Part shown: positions 26,301-45,259 of the stretch, in pieces | How positions within the stretch are numbered: the stretch's first letter is position 1 | How the letters are laid out: every line of letters begins with the position of its first letter | NCBI RefSeq assembly: GCF_014805685.1 | Contig: NC_060887.1 | Coordinates: forward strand, 13,309,963 to 13,373,962 | Origin: Silurus meridionalis | Taxonomy: Eukaryota; Chordata; Actinopteri; Siluriformes; Siluridae | DNA: 64,000 nt | Reading direction: 5' to 3' | Notes under the pieces: model-generated | Told to the model about the DNA's origin: nothing | Databases searched by the model: none | The model's input: the letters and a program-made list of their open reading frames with translations, nothing else | Translations under genes and position numbers: made by a program

Positions 26301-29300
26301 TCCAGTCATTATATTTCCATTATATCCAACTTTTTCATTTGTTAAAGAACAACTTGTGTGTTCAGCATTTTGAAGCAGTGATGCATGTCTAATACAACAT
26401 TCTTAGTGGTACAATTATTCATCCAAACTCCCTCCAAAACCCTTAGTTTTTTCTAATTTGAGACCAAGAGGAAGCTGCACAGTTTGGCTTTCGTCTAGTT
26501 GCATTCATTTTAAATGACCATGGTTTCAGTGCCGTAGTTTGTGAGGCTGATTTTATGTCTGATTCAGAGTAAAATATGTAATAATGAACTTGGAATCATT
26601 TCCTGATTGTGTGTGTGTGTGTGTTCAGGGTGTGAATGTAAGAGAGAAAGCCAAGCAGCTGGTGACACTTTTGAAAGACGAGGAACGTCTACGGGAAGAG
26701 AGGGTCCACGCACTCAAGACCAAAGAGAAGATGGCACAGACCTCAAGTGGTGAGTCGTTCAGCGATTGACATTAAACGCTGCCTCATCTACTGAAAGGGG
26801 GAGAGCGTTGTGATGCTTGTATTTAGCGCAGCGTGACCGGGGGAACGTCGCGCTCGGCCACATGAAGAAATGACTGTTTTTCAAACCATAATGCCTAGCT
26901 GTTTAACCCCCAGCGTCTTCGGCTCCCTCGGCTCCTACTTTAGGACTGCACTCGGGTTCAGAAGCGGAGCAGGCGTGGCCGCAGAGCTCAGGGGAGGAGG
27001 ACCTCCAGCTGCAGCTGGCACTGGCCATGAGCAAGGAAGAGGCGGAGCAGGTAAAATTACTCACCCAATCAGCTTCACGTCCTCTGGGAACAGGTAAAAG
27101 AGGAAATCAACGAATTTTTGAAATGTATACTTGATAAATATTATGGAATATTCTATTAATAAAAGTTTATTATACTCTTTAAAACTTGAATGCAGCATGA
27201 ATAATGCTTAGAGATTTATGGTGAACAGGAGGAAATTAGAAATGTTAAAAACATTGATGCAAATTGTTTGTTTCTGTAGTCAGAGAAGCATATGAATAAC
27301 CAGGTAAGGTTCAGTTATAAAAGGACAAACTAATGCAAAGTTAAGTTCTACATTAAGACTAGTTTTGTTTAACTTCACTTTATTTTCTTATTTCTGGCAC
27401 TGAGATTAAAGCGGACAGAATTGTTTTTAGGGCTTTTTTATTTTTATTTTTTTACATCCTTCTTAGTCTTTTTTGTTTTGCTGTTCTCTATATCTAACAC
27501 TTACTAGTTTCACATCCCCTCCCCAACCACTTTCACTTCTGCGCTTGCTTTCTTACTCACCGCCTACTTTCACTTCTTCTGTAGTAGTAGGGATCATAGC
27601 TAATGAGCTCAAGCCCTTCAACTTGCCTAAGCCCCCACTCACTCACTCACTCACTCACTCCTGTCCTTGCACCCCTCCACCCCTCTCCCCCAGACTAGTG
27701 CTGACCCTCTGGAGGATGCAGAACTCCGCTACGCGCTCACGATCAGCCAGGAGGCTCACCAAGAGGTCAGGGATAAGGGTCACCCAGATCCCGGGGGAGA
27801 AAACTACTCCCGTATCGCTTTTCATGTGCACATTCCAAAATTCAATCGCAAAATCAAAGATCAATTTGGAATGGAGCATCGATAAACTTCAGCCTAATTT
27901 TACTGCACAATCAGTTTACACTGTTAACCAGAAAAGGCTACAGAAATGTAATCAGAATATAAGTCTGTATCACTGAATTCTCTTGTTTATGATGGTTTTT
28001 GCAGTTGATGAACGTAAGTTTGATGTTTTGAATCATATGTAGTCGGACTTGATTTGTGCTAGAAATGAAAGCATGCCATAAAACCATCCACTACAGTAAT
28101 TAATCCCTAATCCGATATAAAAGTTTGCCTTAAATCGCCTAAAACTTTTTATTGTGATCTGATGGCATGTGATCGACAGGAGGAGCGTCTGCGAAGAGGG
28201 GACGATCTCAGGCTGCAGATGGCCATCGAGGAGAGCAAGAGGGAGAAAACCAAACCTGAAGAGGTGTGTACATGAGTGTGTGATGTGAGAGGCATAGTCG
28301 TAATTTTTGTAAAGGATAACTCGAACCGTTTTTTTATTTTAATTCTTATCCTTATCAAGGATACGTTCTGTATTTCTGGTTAACTCTAATAATTATTAGC
28401 TAAACAATGTACAACAGGGTTTTTATTCATCTCTTATCAGTTCCCAAATGCCCTTTCAACAGGGACTCTCTCGAATGTAGACACAGGCTCACCGTTAAAC
28501 CATAAAAAGAGCAATAAAGAGTACGAAACACGTCACTGTGTTCAAGGCAGTCATTATAAGTTTTCACTTCCTCACGTTTTATCTCCTCATATACACTGTG
28601 CCTGTTTACGGTGAGGAATAAAACATGATGTGAAGCGTGCTCTAAAGGCTCAATCAAACTACACGATTGTGCATTAATATCTGCTGTGTGTATCCTGCAG
28701 TCGTTTGGAGTGTGTCGTCCAAACCCAGCAAAACAAGGCGACATAGCATCGTGTGATACCAAAGGAAAATCTTGACTTAAACTGGTGACTCCTTCCATAA
28801 ATCTATAATTTTCTAAAAGATATGTCCTGCGTCCATCTTTCAATCATTCACTCCCTCGATATGCGGAATTGTCAGGATTTTCTCATTTTACAGAAATCCT
28901 TGAAGCTGTACATAAAACACTAAAGAATCCGTATCGCTAGACTGTCATAAAAAGCGATGGCAGTAAGTGGCAGCGATTTCACGCAAGTGCAAAATTTTTA
29001 CAGCGCACTACAAATCGTATTTCTGGTATGGACTGAGTAGCCACAGTGACACTGCGCTGACTCTTAATTCCTTTTTTTTTTTTTTTTTTAAATATACTCC
29101 TTTATAAGCTTGTGGTCCGTCACTTACTATGTTTGTGAGGCAACCCAGATTTTAACTACGTTCCGCACGTAAAAATGATTGCATTCAGTACACGTGCACT
29201 GAACCAAATGCCCCGTATCAAAACGGTTTGGTACAAATGCATACCGTTACACCCCTACTGATTATAGTCATTTACTATCATCATCATGGTATTAGGGAAC

Positions 29301-29870
29301 TAGTTAAACCATTCAGTTAATCATAACACGGATCATTTCTCTCTTGAAACGATGCATCATGATCATTTATGAAAAATGATGTATACATGCTTATATTTAA
29401 TTTTCTGCTTCCTGCTAGTAGTCACATAAATCATCTGCTGAAGAAAAGTCTCATTTGTGGCTTTTAAAAACTATACGATATAGAACATATGTTTCTGTTG
29501 TCCGACTAGTGTTGCCATATGCCCCACTCTTGCGGCAGAACCACGTTCAAGCCTTGTGCTGTTCTCTTACCTGTTTCTCTTCTCAGTCCTCCCTGATGGA
29601 GTTGAGTGCTGTAGATCCATGGGGCGCTTCAGCAGCTCCAGGCTCCACTGGTCCATCTCCTCCTCCATCCGTCACCCCTGCCCCTTCAGCAGGACCATGG
29701 GGCCACAGTGACCCCTGGGGGGCAGTGTCCCCTGCCTCACCCCCTAGCACTGACCCATGGGGGGGAGGGCCATCTACAGTAGCCCCTCCACCAGACCCAT
29801 GGGGTGAATCTGCTGCAGTGAATTCGGACCCCTGGGCCTCTACAGGTGAGCTGATTCCAAGCACATAGTG

Positions 29871-29920
<50 letters not shown>

Positions 29921-32348
29921 ACTCACTCACTCACTCACTCACTCACTCACTCACTCACTCACTCACTCACTCACTCACTCACTCACTCACTCACTCACTC
30001 ACTTGCAATTAAAAAACTTAATCATGTCCTTTTTACATTACAAAGAATTTTTTTGGTGAAGTCTTGTCCACCATGTCACCCTGGTGTATTTCCCCTGCAT
30101 GACCCGTTGCTGTCTTGTTACAAATACCATCACACCCTCACATGACTTTGATATAAAAAAATCTGGTGTAGCATTGTGAATCTTGTTGCCATGATGATGA
30201 TGACACACACAAGACTGTCTGAAGACTAACATTGTCATGCTCATGTTCACCCGAAAAATATGAATATTGAAAGCATAATGATAGCACATTATTAATAAGT
30301 TTTATTCTGATTTACAATGTGGATATATGTGTAGTCTCACACATGCATGGTGATCCTGTAAAGTTTTTAATACAGCAAGCTTTTAATGCATCATGCCCAC
30401 AATTACTGTAGTAATTAAAAGTTTACCAAAGTTTACATTGTCACCAGACACCAGTGGGCTGCTACAGGCTGAAATACTGAGGTTACAGTCAGCAAAGCAT
30501 TTTTTTTACCTTCTGTATTACATCTGAATTACATCAGTGCAAACCCTTGACTGATAGGAGAGATAATAAACTACAAATTTGACTCCAGTCTGCATGTGAG
30601 TGATTCTCGACCTCTGATCCTTTCATCTGTCCTTCCCAGCCGTCACTCCTCCCAGTAAAGACCCCTGGGCTTCATCAGTGCCTGCGGCCCCATCCTCTCT
30701 CTCAGGGTCGTCCGATCCCTGGACTGGGGAAGGGGTTGCCCCTGCAAGTGATGCTCTGACCTCTGACCCCTGGAGTGGTTCTACTAGACAGACAAATGGC
30801 ACAGGTACACATTCCAACACGTCAGCTGTGTAATGGAGGATCTACATATAGTTCAGTCAGCACTCACTTCCAGGACTTAACAAATGATGATTGCAGTCTG
30901 TTTTTTGAGCATGTAATAAAAAAGAAAAGTGGACTGACTAATCAGGTATCACTTCGTCAGAGAAAATACAGTGGAAAGCTGAGATAACTGTAAAACCTGT
31001 TCCTTTGAATTGATCGTTTTTTCTTATTTTATGTCTGCATGCTCCTGCTACCATTTCCTGTTAGCTAGCAAGCATTTGGGTTAAAGTTGGCTTACCAGTT
31101 AAAGAAGCTCATATTCTCTCCATCCAAAATGTCAGGGCTTTGCTCAGCATGTTTGTGTCAAAATGTGTGCACGAATGTGAAGTTGACATGATTGTGTGCT
31201 ACCCATTTTCTCCCACTAGAAAACAACTCTTAAGCTTCCATTCATCTTCATAATGTTTTGACACAAGTTGTACAATTGGCTGTATACAAAAATAAATGTT
31301 ATGACGTCAATAAAGAAAAGCAAAACGTCCAAGACAGTATCATGTTTCCTACTCTTATACACGCCCCTTAACCCCCCTTCCCCTCCACCCCTATCACTCA
31401 TCGGTCCCTCATGTCGTCTATTATCTGATCAGCATGTGGGAGGCAGCACTGATCGCTTATTAAAAATCTTCTCTTCCTGTTTATCACTCGGGCTCATCCA
31501 TTTGTCATTTCCTACCTCAGGAGATCCAGAGAGGAGAGGCTCCTCAGTAACGGGCAGTGATGCAGGCGGTGGAGGAAGCACAGGCTCTCCAGTGCCGTTT
31601 GATCTCTCGTCGCTCGGCTCCTCTCTGCCGGTTCGGAAAACGCCGGAGTCGTTCCTAGGGCCTAACGCAGCGCTGGTGGATTTGGACTCCCTCGTATCAT
31701 CAAAACCCAAACCCAGACAGACCCCTCCCACCGTGACTTCATCCCACAACCCTTTTCTTCAGTCACAGAGTAGGGACTGGTTTTGAAAGGACTAAGTGGT
31801 TTTCTTCATGCTTTCTAATAAATTACTAATGCACTGTTATTCACTCTCTTCCTCTTCTCATAGGCCCCTCACCTGCACCAGGTATGGCAGTGACTCCAGG
31901 CAGCACCATTTCCAGCAGGGGCGTGTCACCAACGCCAGCTTCATCTTCGAACCCGTTTGGAGTGACCCCAATGGCCTCCATTTCCCCTCAACCTTCCTCA
32001 CTTGGTCTAAGCCAGCTACGTACCAGTCCTGTCCCTCCTAACCCTATGATGACCCAGATGCCTACAATTGGAATTCAGCCTGGGATGAGCATGCCAGGAA
32101 TGGGGGTCCCTATGGTGGCCCCCGGCATGAGCATGGGAATGGTACAGTCTAGTCCGATGGGAATGCCTTTTGGTGGAATTTCTCCCATGGGCATTGCAGG
32201 AAACTCCATGCTGATGGGCTCGGCGGGAGTCCCTCAGCCGGCGCTAGTTCTGGGCGGTCCGTCAGGAGTGGGCGGGGTTATGGGGGCCGGAGGATCTGTG
32301 ACAGAGGGTGGGGCTACAGGTGCAAGCACCAATCCGTTTCTTCTCTGA
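23314..32348 (+). CDS. epn1: epsin-1, clathrin adaptor
   Basis: Eleven coding exons: 23314-23382, 23614-23772, 23855-23983, 26629-26749, 26914-27050, 27694-27765, 28180-28263, 29587-29845, 30640-30804, 31521-31769, 31864-32348. They sum to 1,929 nt, a 642-residue protein plus stop, with every phase matching and all introns GT-AG. The start MSTSSLRRQVKNIVHNYSEA is the epsin ENTH N-terminus. The ENTH domain (about 1-145) binds PI(4,5)P2 and bends membrane. Three ubiquitin-interacting motifs follow (about 187-205, 211-229, 230-251). Then come eight DPW motifs for AP-2, a KTPESFLGPNAALVDLDSLV block (conserved in epsins) and three NPF motifs for EH-domain partners, the last being the C-terminal NPFLL. 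It acts at clathrin-coated pits in endocytosis of ubiquitinated cargo. EPN2 and EPN3 share the architecture; the u2af2 neighbour points to EPN1. Introns 3 and 7 carry transposon relics. Confidence 0.95.
24430..24700 (+). repeat. SINE-like repeat in epn1 intron 3
   Basis: It contains a 'gggttcgattcttgggcaga' tRNA B-box-like segment, then 'ccggacccaagcccagatta' and 'gtgccaaatcaaatatgcag', the standard tail of fish RTE-mobilised repeats also seen near 43,910. Confidence 0.5.
25160..25880 (+). mobile_element. decayed Tc1-like element in epn1 intron 3
   Basis: Left part has 'aggcaggctggtttgagtgt' and 'catctcagaatgcacaacat'. The right part has 'catgagcatgacaatgaggt' and 'agtggaacacctttggaaaa', the region of the DDE aspartate and glutamate. 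No frame is open across it. Confidence 0.6.
26150..26345 (-). repeat. LINE 3' UTR fragment in epn1 intron 3
   Basis: 'aggaagaaaccttaaaagaa' and 'accagactcaaaagggaact' are the reverse complement of the 3' UTR of the nested LINE near 56,100-56,160. Confidence 0.6.
29165..29262. repeat. end of a DNA transposon in epn1 intron 7
   Basis: 'gcataccgttacacccctac' is the inverted-repeat end of a common fish DNA transposon. The other end was not found, so the rest of the intron (28,264-29,165) is unassigned. Confidence 0.4.
29872..30004. repeat. (CT)n(CACT)n minisatellite
   Basis: About 21 CT units followed by about 22 CACT units, starting 27 bases after the donor of epn1 exon 8. It is not a CRISPR array: units are four bases with no spacers. 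Confidence 0.95.
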
Positions 32349-33560
32349 GAAATTTTCACGGCTCCTCTCTTTGACCTTACCACTTGAAAAACTGCCCAAT
32401 CAACCACACAGTGTGCCACATGAGAACTTGTGGGTACATCATTATATTTAAAGCATTTCAGATTTCACTTTATTCCATTTCAATTTGCTTTTTTTTTTAA
32501 TAATGGTAATGGGGAGAGATAAAGATTTGTTTAATTTTAGTTCTTTTCATTAACGTGTTTTTTTTTTTTTTTCGGGCAGAGGGGTGGGATTGACCTGCAC
32601 ATGCATGATCGAGGAGGGGTCATTCAGTCAGCGCTGTTGTGTAAAATGTAATTCTTTTATTGCACAGAAAATCAGAGAGCTGAATGGCCGAAGAATAAGG
32701 GAGAGAAAGTACGCCACTAATAAACTGATAGATTTGAATCACCCACACCTCCCTACCGTAGACAGGAAGTAATAGAGGAATACACACGGAGTGTGCATGA
32801 AGGAAGCGCTTAAACTCCCAATGCTTTGGACTGAGATCGAATCTTCTTTGCATTTCAGCCACATCTCTGATCAAACCGGGTGTATTACTTTTAATTTAAT
32901 TCAACGTGTAATTTTTTTTTTTTTTCCTTTGGTTTCTAATTTATTATCGATTTTCTTGATTTTGAAATGCAGCCATTGATTGCGACGCCTGGTTTAACCT
33001 GCTTTACTCTGTGACATTTCATTGCAGACTGATGAAGTAATGCTTCTGCACCTGTGGGTTGACACAGAAAGGTCGTATGCGAGCGCGTGTCATGTCTGTC
33101 CACGTACCCTAACGCTGTGTTTATTACATGAAACCGCCTCGGGGGGAGGGTGGGGGGGAGGGGATTTTGCGTCTGCATTACAGTGACACTTTTCAGTGCT
33201 TGTCCACAAAAGCATCTGTATTTAGTGTTGATGTCCTTTTATTCATTTCCTTTCACAGTTTTATTTTTTATTTTTTGGTTGTTGTGACTTGAAGCATTAC
33301 TGTCACATGGGACACAAGATTTTATTCTCACATTTCACCAAAAACGCTTCTAAAATCGTGACCTGGATGAAATCTTTCTAAAAATTTAAATGGTAAAAAA
33401 AAAAAAAAAAAAGGGGGCGACTGAATAACAATCCATGCTGTTATTCTTAATTTACTTTTGATGAATTATTTTATATATGAAGATATCTCTTATACTGGGT
33501 AAGCTAAAAGATTATGGTGTTGACTGTGAAATTCACATTTCAAAAAATGGAGGAGGAAAA

Positions 33561-33680
33561 AAAATAAATGTAAAAAAAAAAAAATGATAAAAATTAAATG
33601 TTTGTTTTTCTGGTTTATGTGTTCATTTAAAAAAAAAAAAGGCAGACATTCTCACACATTTCAAATCTGTTTTTATTGCG
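33561..33680. terminator. possible back-to-back poly(A) sites of epn1 and the forkhead gene
   Basis: AATAAA (plus) near 33,561 and ATTAAA near 33,594, followed by T/G-rich DNA, fit the end of epn1. On the minus strand AATAAA near 33,670 fits the end of the forkhead gene. Both 3' UTRs would be over 1 kb. Confidence 0.35.
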
Positions 33681-34838
33681 GTGCAAGGCATAGAATATTG
33701 CGGTGCCTGGTTTATTTTGGTTGAATTTCCCAAAAGTTGATAAAGAAGTGCTGAAAGAATTGGAGAGTTGAAAATATTGAACTGTTTTCACACACAGTAT
33801 TCAGTCGAAATACACTGATAGCTTAGCATAAAAAAAAAGAAACAAAATTGCAGTAACATACAAGAAATTTTTAAGTGCAAAAAACAAACAAACAAAAAAA
33901 AAACCCGATAAATCTGTCTGTAAATACTAAATAGTATTTTGGTTGTTGGGGGGGGGGCTGCATACTATGACCATTGGCATAGGTTTTCTATTTCTATTTA
34001 ATTAGTGTCAATGCATTTGATTAATGAATATTATTTGGTGGATGAACCGAGCATAAAAAGTGCCCAATTCAGAGCAAACAGCATTTCATGTCTTACATGG
34101 GCCTTCAAATATTTTACAGTTATCAGTGGAATAAATGATACACCCCCAGTTAAAGGTATCTAAAGGCATCTGGAATAGGAGGCTGATTTTATCATTAACA
34201 AGGACAAACAGCATTTTGTTGCGAGACTCTACTACTTGAATTATGCTGTAAAACATAATATAGGCAGCAACATACAGCAAAAGTCAAGTCTGGCATCAGA
34301 GACCTTTTTCTTTTCTTTTTTCTTGTCAGCCTTTTGTATGGGGAACAAGGTCACCTCGGTGCACACACTACTGATGAACAGACGTTACCCACTCCACAAT
34401 CCCCCTTTTCCAAGACAGAAATATTTTTGTACGTCACTGGCACGATGCCTGTACTTACACTTAAGTATTTGCAATTATGTACTACAACAAGAGTTTATGG
34501 AAGATCGAGAGTGTTTTTAATGAGTTCAGTTTGGTAAACAAACCATGTCTCTGGTAATTAACGCTCCCGTCTGCTGCTCCTCCCTGGAAAACATGGGGCA
34601 GCCTGAGTCCTGTCCCAATGGGCCTTTTGACTTATGTGTTCCATTTTGTACCGAAAGATTTGAAAATCTATGTTTTGAATTAGGATTTTTTTTTTTGACT
34701 GGTTAAAATATTACAGATGAGCCAGCAGCACATTATGGAAAAAAAAAAATTATAATAATTTGATGTCTCCAATAAAATCGAATAAATCGCTGAATTATTT
34801 CAAATAGTTTTTACAAGTCCGCGTATTTCGCAAAGTTT

Positions 34839-40784
<5,946 letters not shown>

Positions 40785-41007
40785 GGTCAAGGAAGCTTCT
40801 GCAATGCAGGGAGAATGAGGTGGAATGTCAAATTCTGATTCTAGAAAACAACAAATTCAACACCAAGAGAAAAATCAGAATTCAGGGAATGTAAACAAGT
40901 GTGGAGAATTGAAAAAAGTCTTCGGGTCAGCGAAGGACATGTCCCTATAGATGAATGGATAGTTTTACATTCTTTCCTATAAGAGTCAGATGTAATTAGT
41001 GTAAGTT

Positions 41008-41012
41008 TATGC

Positions 41013-41063
<51 letters not shown>
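41008..41063. repeat. (GA)n microsatellite
   Basis: In the 5' UTR intron of the forkhead gene. Confidence 0.95.
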
Positions 41064-41065
<2 letters not shown>

Positions 41066-41261
41066 CAGACAGATAGAAAGCGTAAGAGGGAGACAAAAAG
41101 AGAAAGAGTAAGAAAAAAAAAGTGAGAGACAGGAGGTGCCTGACAGAAAGAGATCGAGGAGCAGACAGACAGTGAGAGACAGATAGAGTGAGATAGACAG
41201 AAAAGAAAAGAGCAAGAAAGAAAAAAAAGGCAAAGAAAGAAATACAGAAATGGACACTTAC

Positions 41262-41700
41262 CTCTCGTCTGTCAACAGGCCCTAGGTTTCACGCTGTCAA
41301 TTTTTAATGCCGTCATCTGTTACAAGCTCACTGGGTGTTTGTTTTCCTTTCCCCTTTTCTTCCTCGCTTCCTCTTTCGGTTTATCAGTCTTTCATTCTGC
41401 ATCCAAACAGTCCAGCGAAGGTTTTATACTTTACCCACACTCTCTCGCTCTCTCTGTAATGTTTGTTTTAAAAAAAAAAAAAAAAAAAAAGGAGGGCGAG
41501 AGAAGAGAAAAAAAAACTTCGGAAAACTTCCTTTTTCTCTCTCTCTCCGTCTTTCCCCTCCCTTTCTCTGAAAAAACGTCACACACTCCACCTTTAGTAT
41601 TCCTCTCTTCCTTTTGCCACTCCTCTATTTGGGTGTCCCTTTGTCCCCTCCCACCTTGTATGGCCACACCCACTGTTCTGTTGAGGAAATAGTTGTTAGA
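41262..41700 (-). promoter_or_regulatory. forkhead-gene 5' UTR exon and promoter
   Basis: On the minus strand …cgagag|gtaagt at 41,262/41,261 is a strong donor. It would pair with the acceptor at 40,799, placing a non-coding exon 1 upstream. The region is pyrimidine- and purine-rich with a poly(A) run at 41,470. The exact start cannot be seen. Confidence 0.4.
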
Positions 41701-41778
41701 CTGTTCAGCTGAAGCAAGGAGAGGAGGGAGGCATGACAGTCACACAGCAAGACTGCTCCAGGTCCTGAACGTGTGTGT

Positions 41779-41825
<47 letters not shown>

Positions 41826-41886
41826 GGACAAGTGACACTCTTAGAGCTCGCAATGAAAACAAAAGCAAATTTCTGGACAGACCGTC

Positions 41887-41896
41887 TTTATTTATT
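41887..41896 (-). terminator. isoc2: isoc2 poly(A) signals
   Basis: Two overlapping AATAAA on the minus strand, about 100 bases after the stop at 41,995. Confidence 0.55.
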
Positions 41897-41994
41897 GATG
41901 CATCGAAAGCAACGCAGACCCGAACGAATCGGTATTTCGAATCCGATGATTTGATTTCAGTCAGCCTGCTGTTGAGGGTTTATTGTGGTTCTTC

Positions 41995-44900
41995 TTAGAG
42001 GGAGCTGAAAAAGCTTATAAGACCTGTATCTGGAGAAGGATGCGCTAGAAGCTTCTGGATCTGTAAACAGAAATAAGGAAGCAAGAAGATCAAAGACACA
42101 TGAGCCATCAAACAATGACAAAGAAGATATGGTGTTATGTGAAATATGCCACTAGAATGAGCGCAGATCGAGGTACCTCCTTAAAATCGGGGTGCTTGGC
42201 ATCCTGTACGAGTTGCAGCATTATGCCCTCTGTGGTGGTAAGAAACGCTCCGCTCTGCTTCAGGCGCGAGAGAGCGAACAGTCGGTCGGTCTGACTGGAA
42301 AACAGAGATGGCACACACATATTCAGCTTGGCCATGTTTCATGCACGAGTACTGAAGGCTGCGTGCACGGATAATGCAGGGATTCAAGGTGAAGCGGGGT
42401 ACCTCCGAGATGAGACCGCGTCCGCGACGATATGTACCTCCATACCTCTATCCAGAAGATCGTAAGTTGTACACTGTGAACGGAAAGAAAGAAAGGACTC
42501 GTACTCTGCCGTGCATCCATGAGCATGTATTCATTATAGTGAAGAAAACTATTTATATATTTTACAGCAATGCAGGCTTGGGCCTCAATGCCACACAGGA
42601 TGGCCTGCTTTGGGTTCCCCAGGCTTTTAAGCTCTTCCTGTACGCTCTCGGTTAGCATGGAGAAGCGGGTTTTGGTGTGGGGTTTCAGGTCTTCGGCGCC
42701 TAAGTCAGACACAGTTGGACCCAAGCCTTTAGGGTACTGCTCAGTCAAGATTGGGGGAATACCCAGGATCCGACAAGCCTGCAACAGAGTGAAAAACATC
42801 TGGCCTGGTATTGTATTGGGTTCAGTTTGTACCAAATATTTGCCTTCTATTTATTTGTTAATATTTGTCTTTTTTTTTCAAGTACTCAGTGAACTCTTGT
42901 GTCTTTAGCCATTAGTTCCTTCAGAAATTCCCAGTAAGTTTTTCCATTTAACAAAAGGTTGTAGGTTATTACCATTTACAAGTACCAAGCAAGTATATAT
43001 ACTGCATATATGCTGTATGCTAAATTACCCCATGAGTGTGCAGTTAGCTGGCACCCTCATGCCCAACGTTCCCGGGAATTGCTCACCGGGATCTAGTGAA
43101 TTGTGGCATTTCAACAGCATTGTGTAATTATCAGTACTACACTCTAGCTAATATCTCTAGCCTGGAATTGTAGTGAAAAATAACAAAAATATGATGAAAG
43201 GTTTGTGGACATCTGATCTTCCCATGACATACAGTATGTAGTCGCTCTTGACTGTTACTGTATAATAACCTCCACTCTTCTGGGAAGATTTTAACTAGAA
43301 TTTGCTGTGTGGATTAGTGATTATTCAGCCACAAAAGCATTAAGTGAGGTTGGTGTTTCAATTCGTCCCAAAGGTGTTTAGTGGGGTTGAGGTCAGAGCT
43401 CTGTACGAGACACTTGAGTTCTTCTACACCAACCCTTCATAAGTCACAGCCACATTGTCATGCTGGAACATTCAATTTAATTAGATTTGATCTGTATAGC
43501 ATTATAACAACGGATAGTCACAAAGTGTTGGATAGGTTACTACACTACAGGCACCCAAAAGAAAATGACCAAAAACAATGTTAAAAGAAATAATTTGAAA
43601 AATCTTTTCAGTGGGGCTACAGTACAGGGCATTACACCGTGCAGTCTAAAAAAAAAAGCTTACATAAATGTCCAAAACAGATCGAGTGACATTACCTGCA
43701 GAAGTCTTGCTGCATTACTCACAATATTGGAGAACTGGAAAATCGTTGGTCTGAACTTCTCTTGCATGTCACACAGCAAGAGGACTGAGCTTTTCGATGA
43801 CAGCCTTCCTATCTGTGCCACTGAAAGAGAGAATTTGGTATAAGTGGAATGTCTTCAGAATGACGAACACCTTCTACAAATATGATCATCTTTTTCTTCT
43901 TTCGGCTTCTCCTATTAGGGGTCGCTACAGCGGATCATCCGTCTCCACACCACCCTGTCCTCTACATCTGCCTCTTTCACACCAACTACCTGCATGTCTT
44001 CCCTCACAACATTCATAAACCTCCCTGGTGGCTATACCCCGATATACCCCATGTCCCTCCTTTGCACCAAACCATCTCAATCTCGCCTCCCTCACCTTGT
44101 CTCCAAAACGTCCTACATGCGCTGTCCCTCTAATAGACTCATTTCTAATCCGGTCCATCCTCGTCACTCCCAACAAAAACCTCAACATCTTCAGCTCTGC
44201 TACATCCAGCTACACCTCCTGTCTTTTACTCAATGCCACTGTCTCTAAACCATACAACATCGCAGGTCTCACCACAGTTCTATAATGGATTTGTAGTGAA
44301 TATTGCATATTTCATTTATTATTTTGCGTATTCATGAGGTAATTCAGGTGACATGGCATAAGACAATCAATCAGATTGAAAGGCCAAATTAGCACCTTGG
44401 TAATGTTCCTCAAACTGTTCGCGAACAATTTTTGCACTGTGGATGTTCAGAACCTGTTATTCTGCTGAAAATGGCCATAGGGGGTGTAACTTGGTCTGCA
44501 ACTATGTGAAGGTCGGTGGGAAAAGTCGAAGTAACATCGACATAAATGTCAGGACCAAAGGTTACCCAGCAGAACATCACCCAGCGCACCACACTACATT
44601 TTGGTGGCTCCCTTCTTCACATAGTGCATCCTGGTGCCATTCTCTTCCCATGTACACACTATACAAACACATGGCTGTCCACATTATGTAAAAGAGGTCC
44701 AGTCGTCCTTTCTTGGACCACTTTTTGTACAGATATATCCACTACATACAGGAAACACCCTACAAAACCTGCCGTTCTGGAGATGCTCTGCCCTATCCAA
44801 CAAGTCATCACAATTTGACCCTTGACAAAGAAACTCAGAATAGGACCATTTGCCCATTTTTCCTGCTTCCAATCCATTAACTATGAGGAATGACTGCAGT

Positions 44901-45195
44901 CTTATAAATCCCACGCCTTGACTGCCGTTTGAACCAGATAATCAAGATTAATAATGTCACCTGACAGTGGTTTTAGTGTTACGGTTAAGCTGTGCACTTA
45001 TTTTACTGTTATCTAAACTTATTTCATATATAATAATAATGATAATATAATAATATATAATATATATAAAATTAATAATAATAATAATAATAGAGACTCA
45101 AAGCACAAGAATATGTGAGATGCTTGAAAGAGAGTCATGATAGTCCTGGAGAAGAGTAACTGTAATTGTCTAAGTTTTGTAAGTAGAGATTTGTT

Positions 45196-45259
<64 letters not shown>

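Noticed and set aside
29583..29918. Minus-strand frame opposite epn1 exon 8
   Set aside because: Shadow of the DPW exon running into a microsatellite.
29915..30004. CRISPR-like array
   Set aside because: Four-base tandem units without spacers in a eukaryotic intron.
42570..42908. Plus-strand frame opposite isoc2 exon 3
   Set aside because: The minus strand carries the conserved isochorismatase motifs and intact splice sites.
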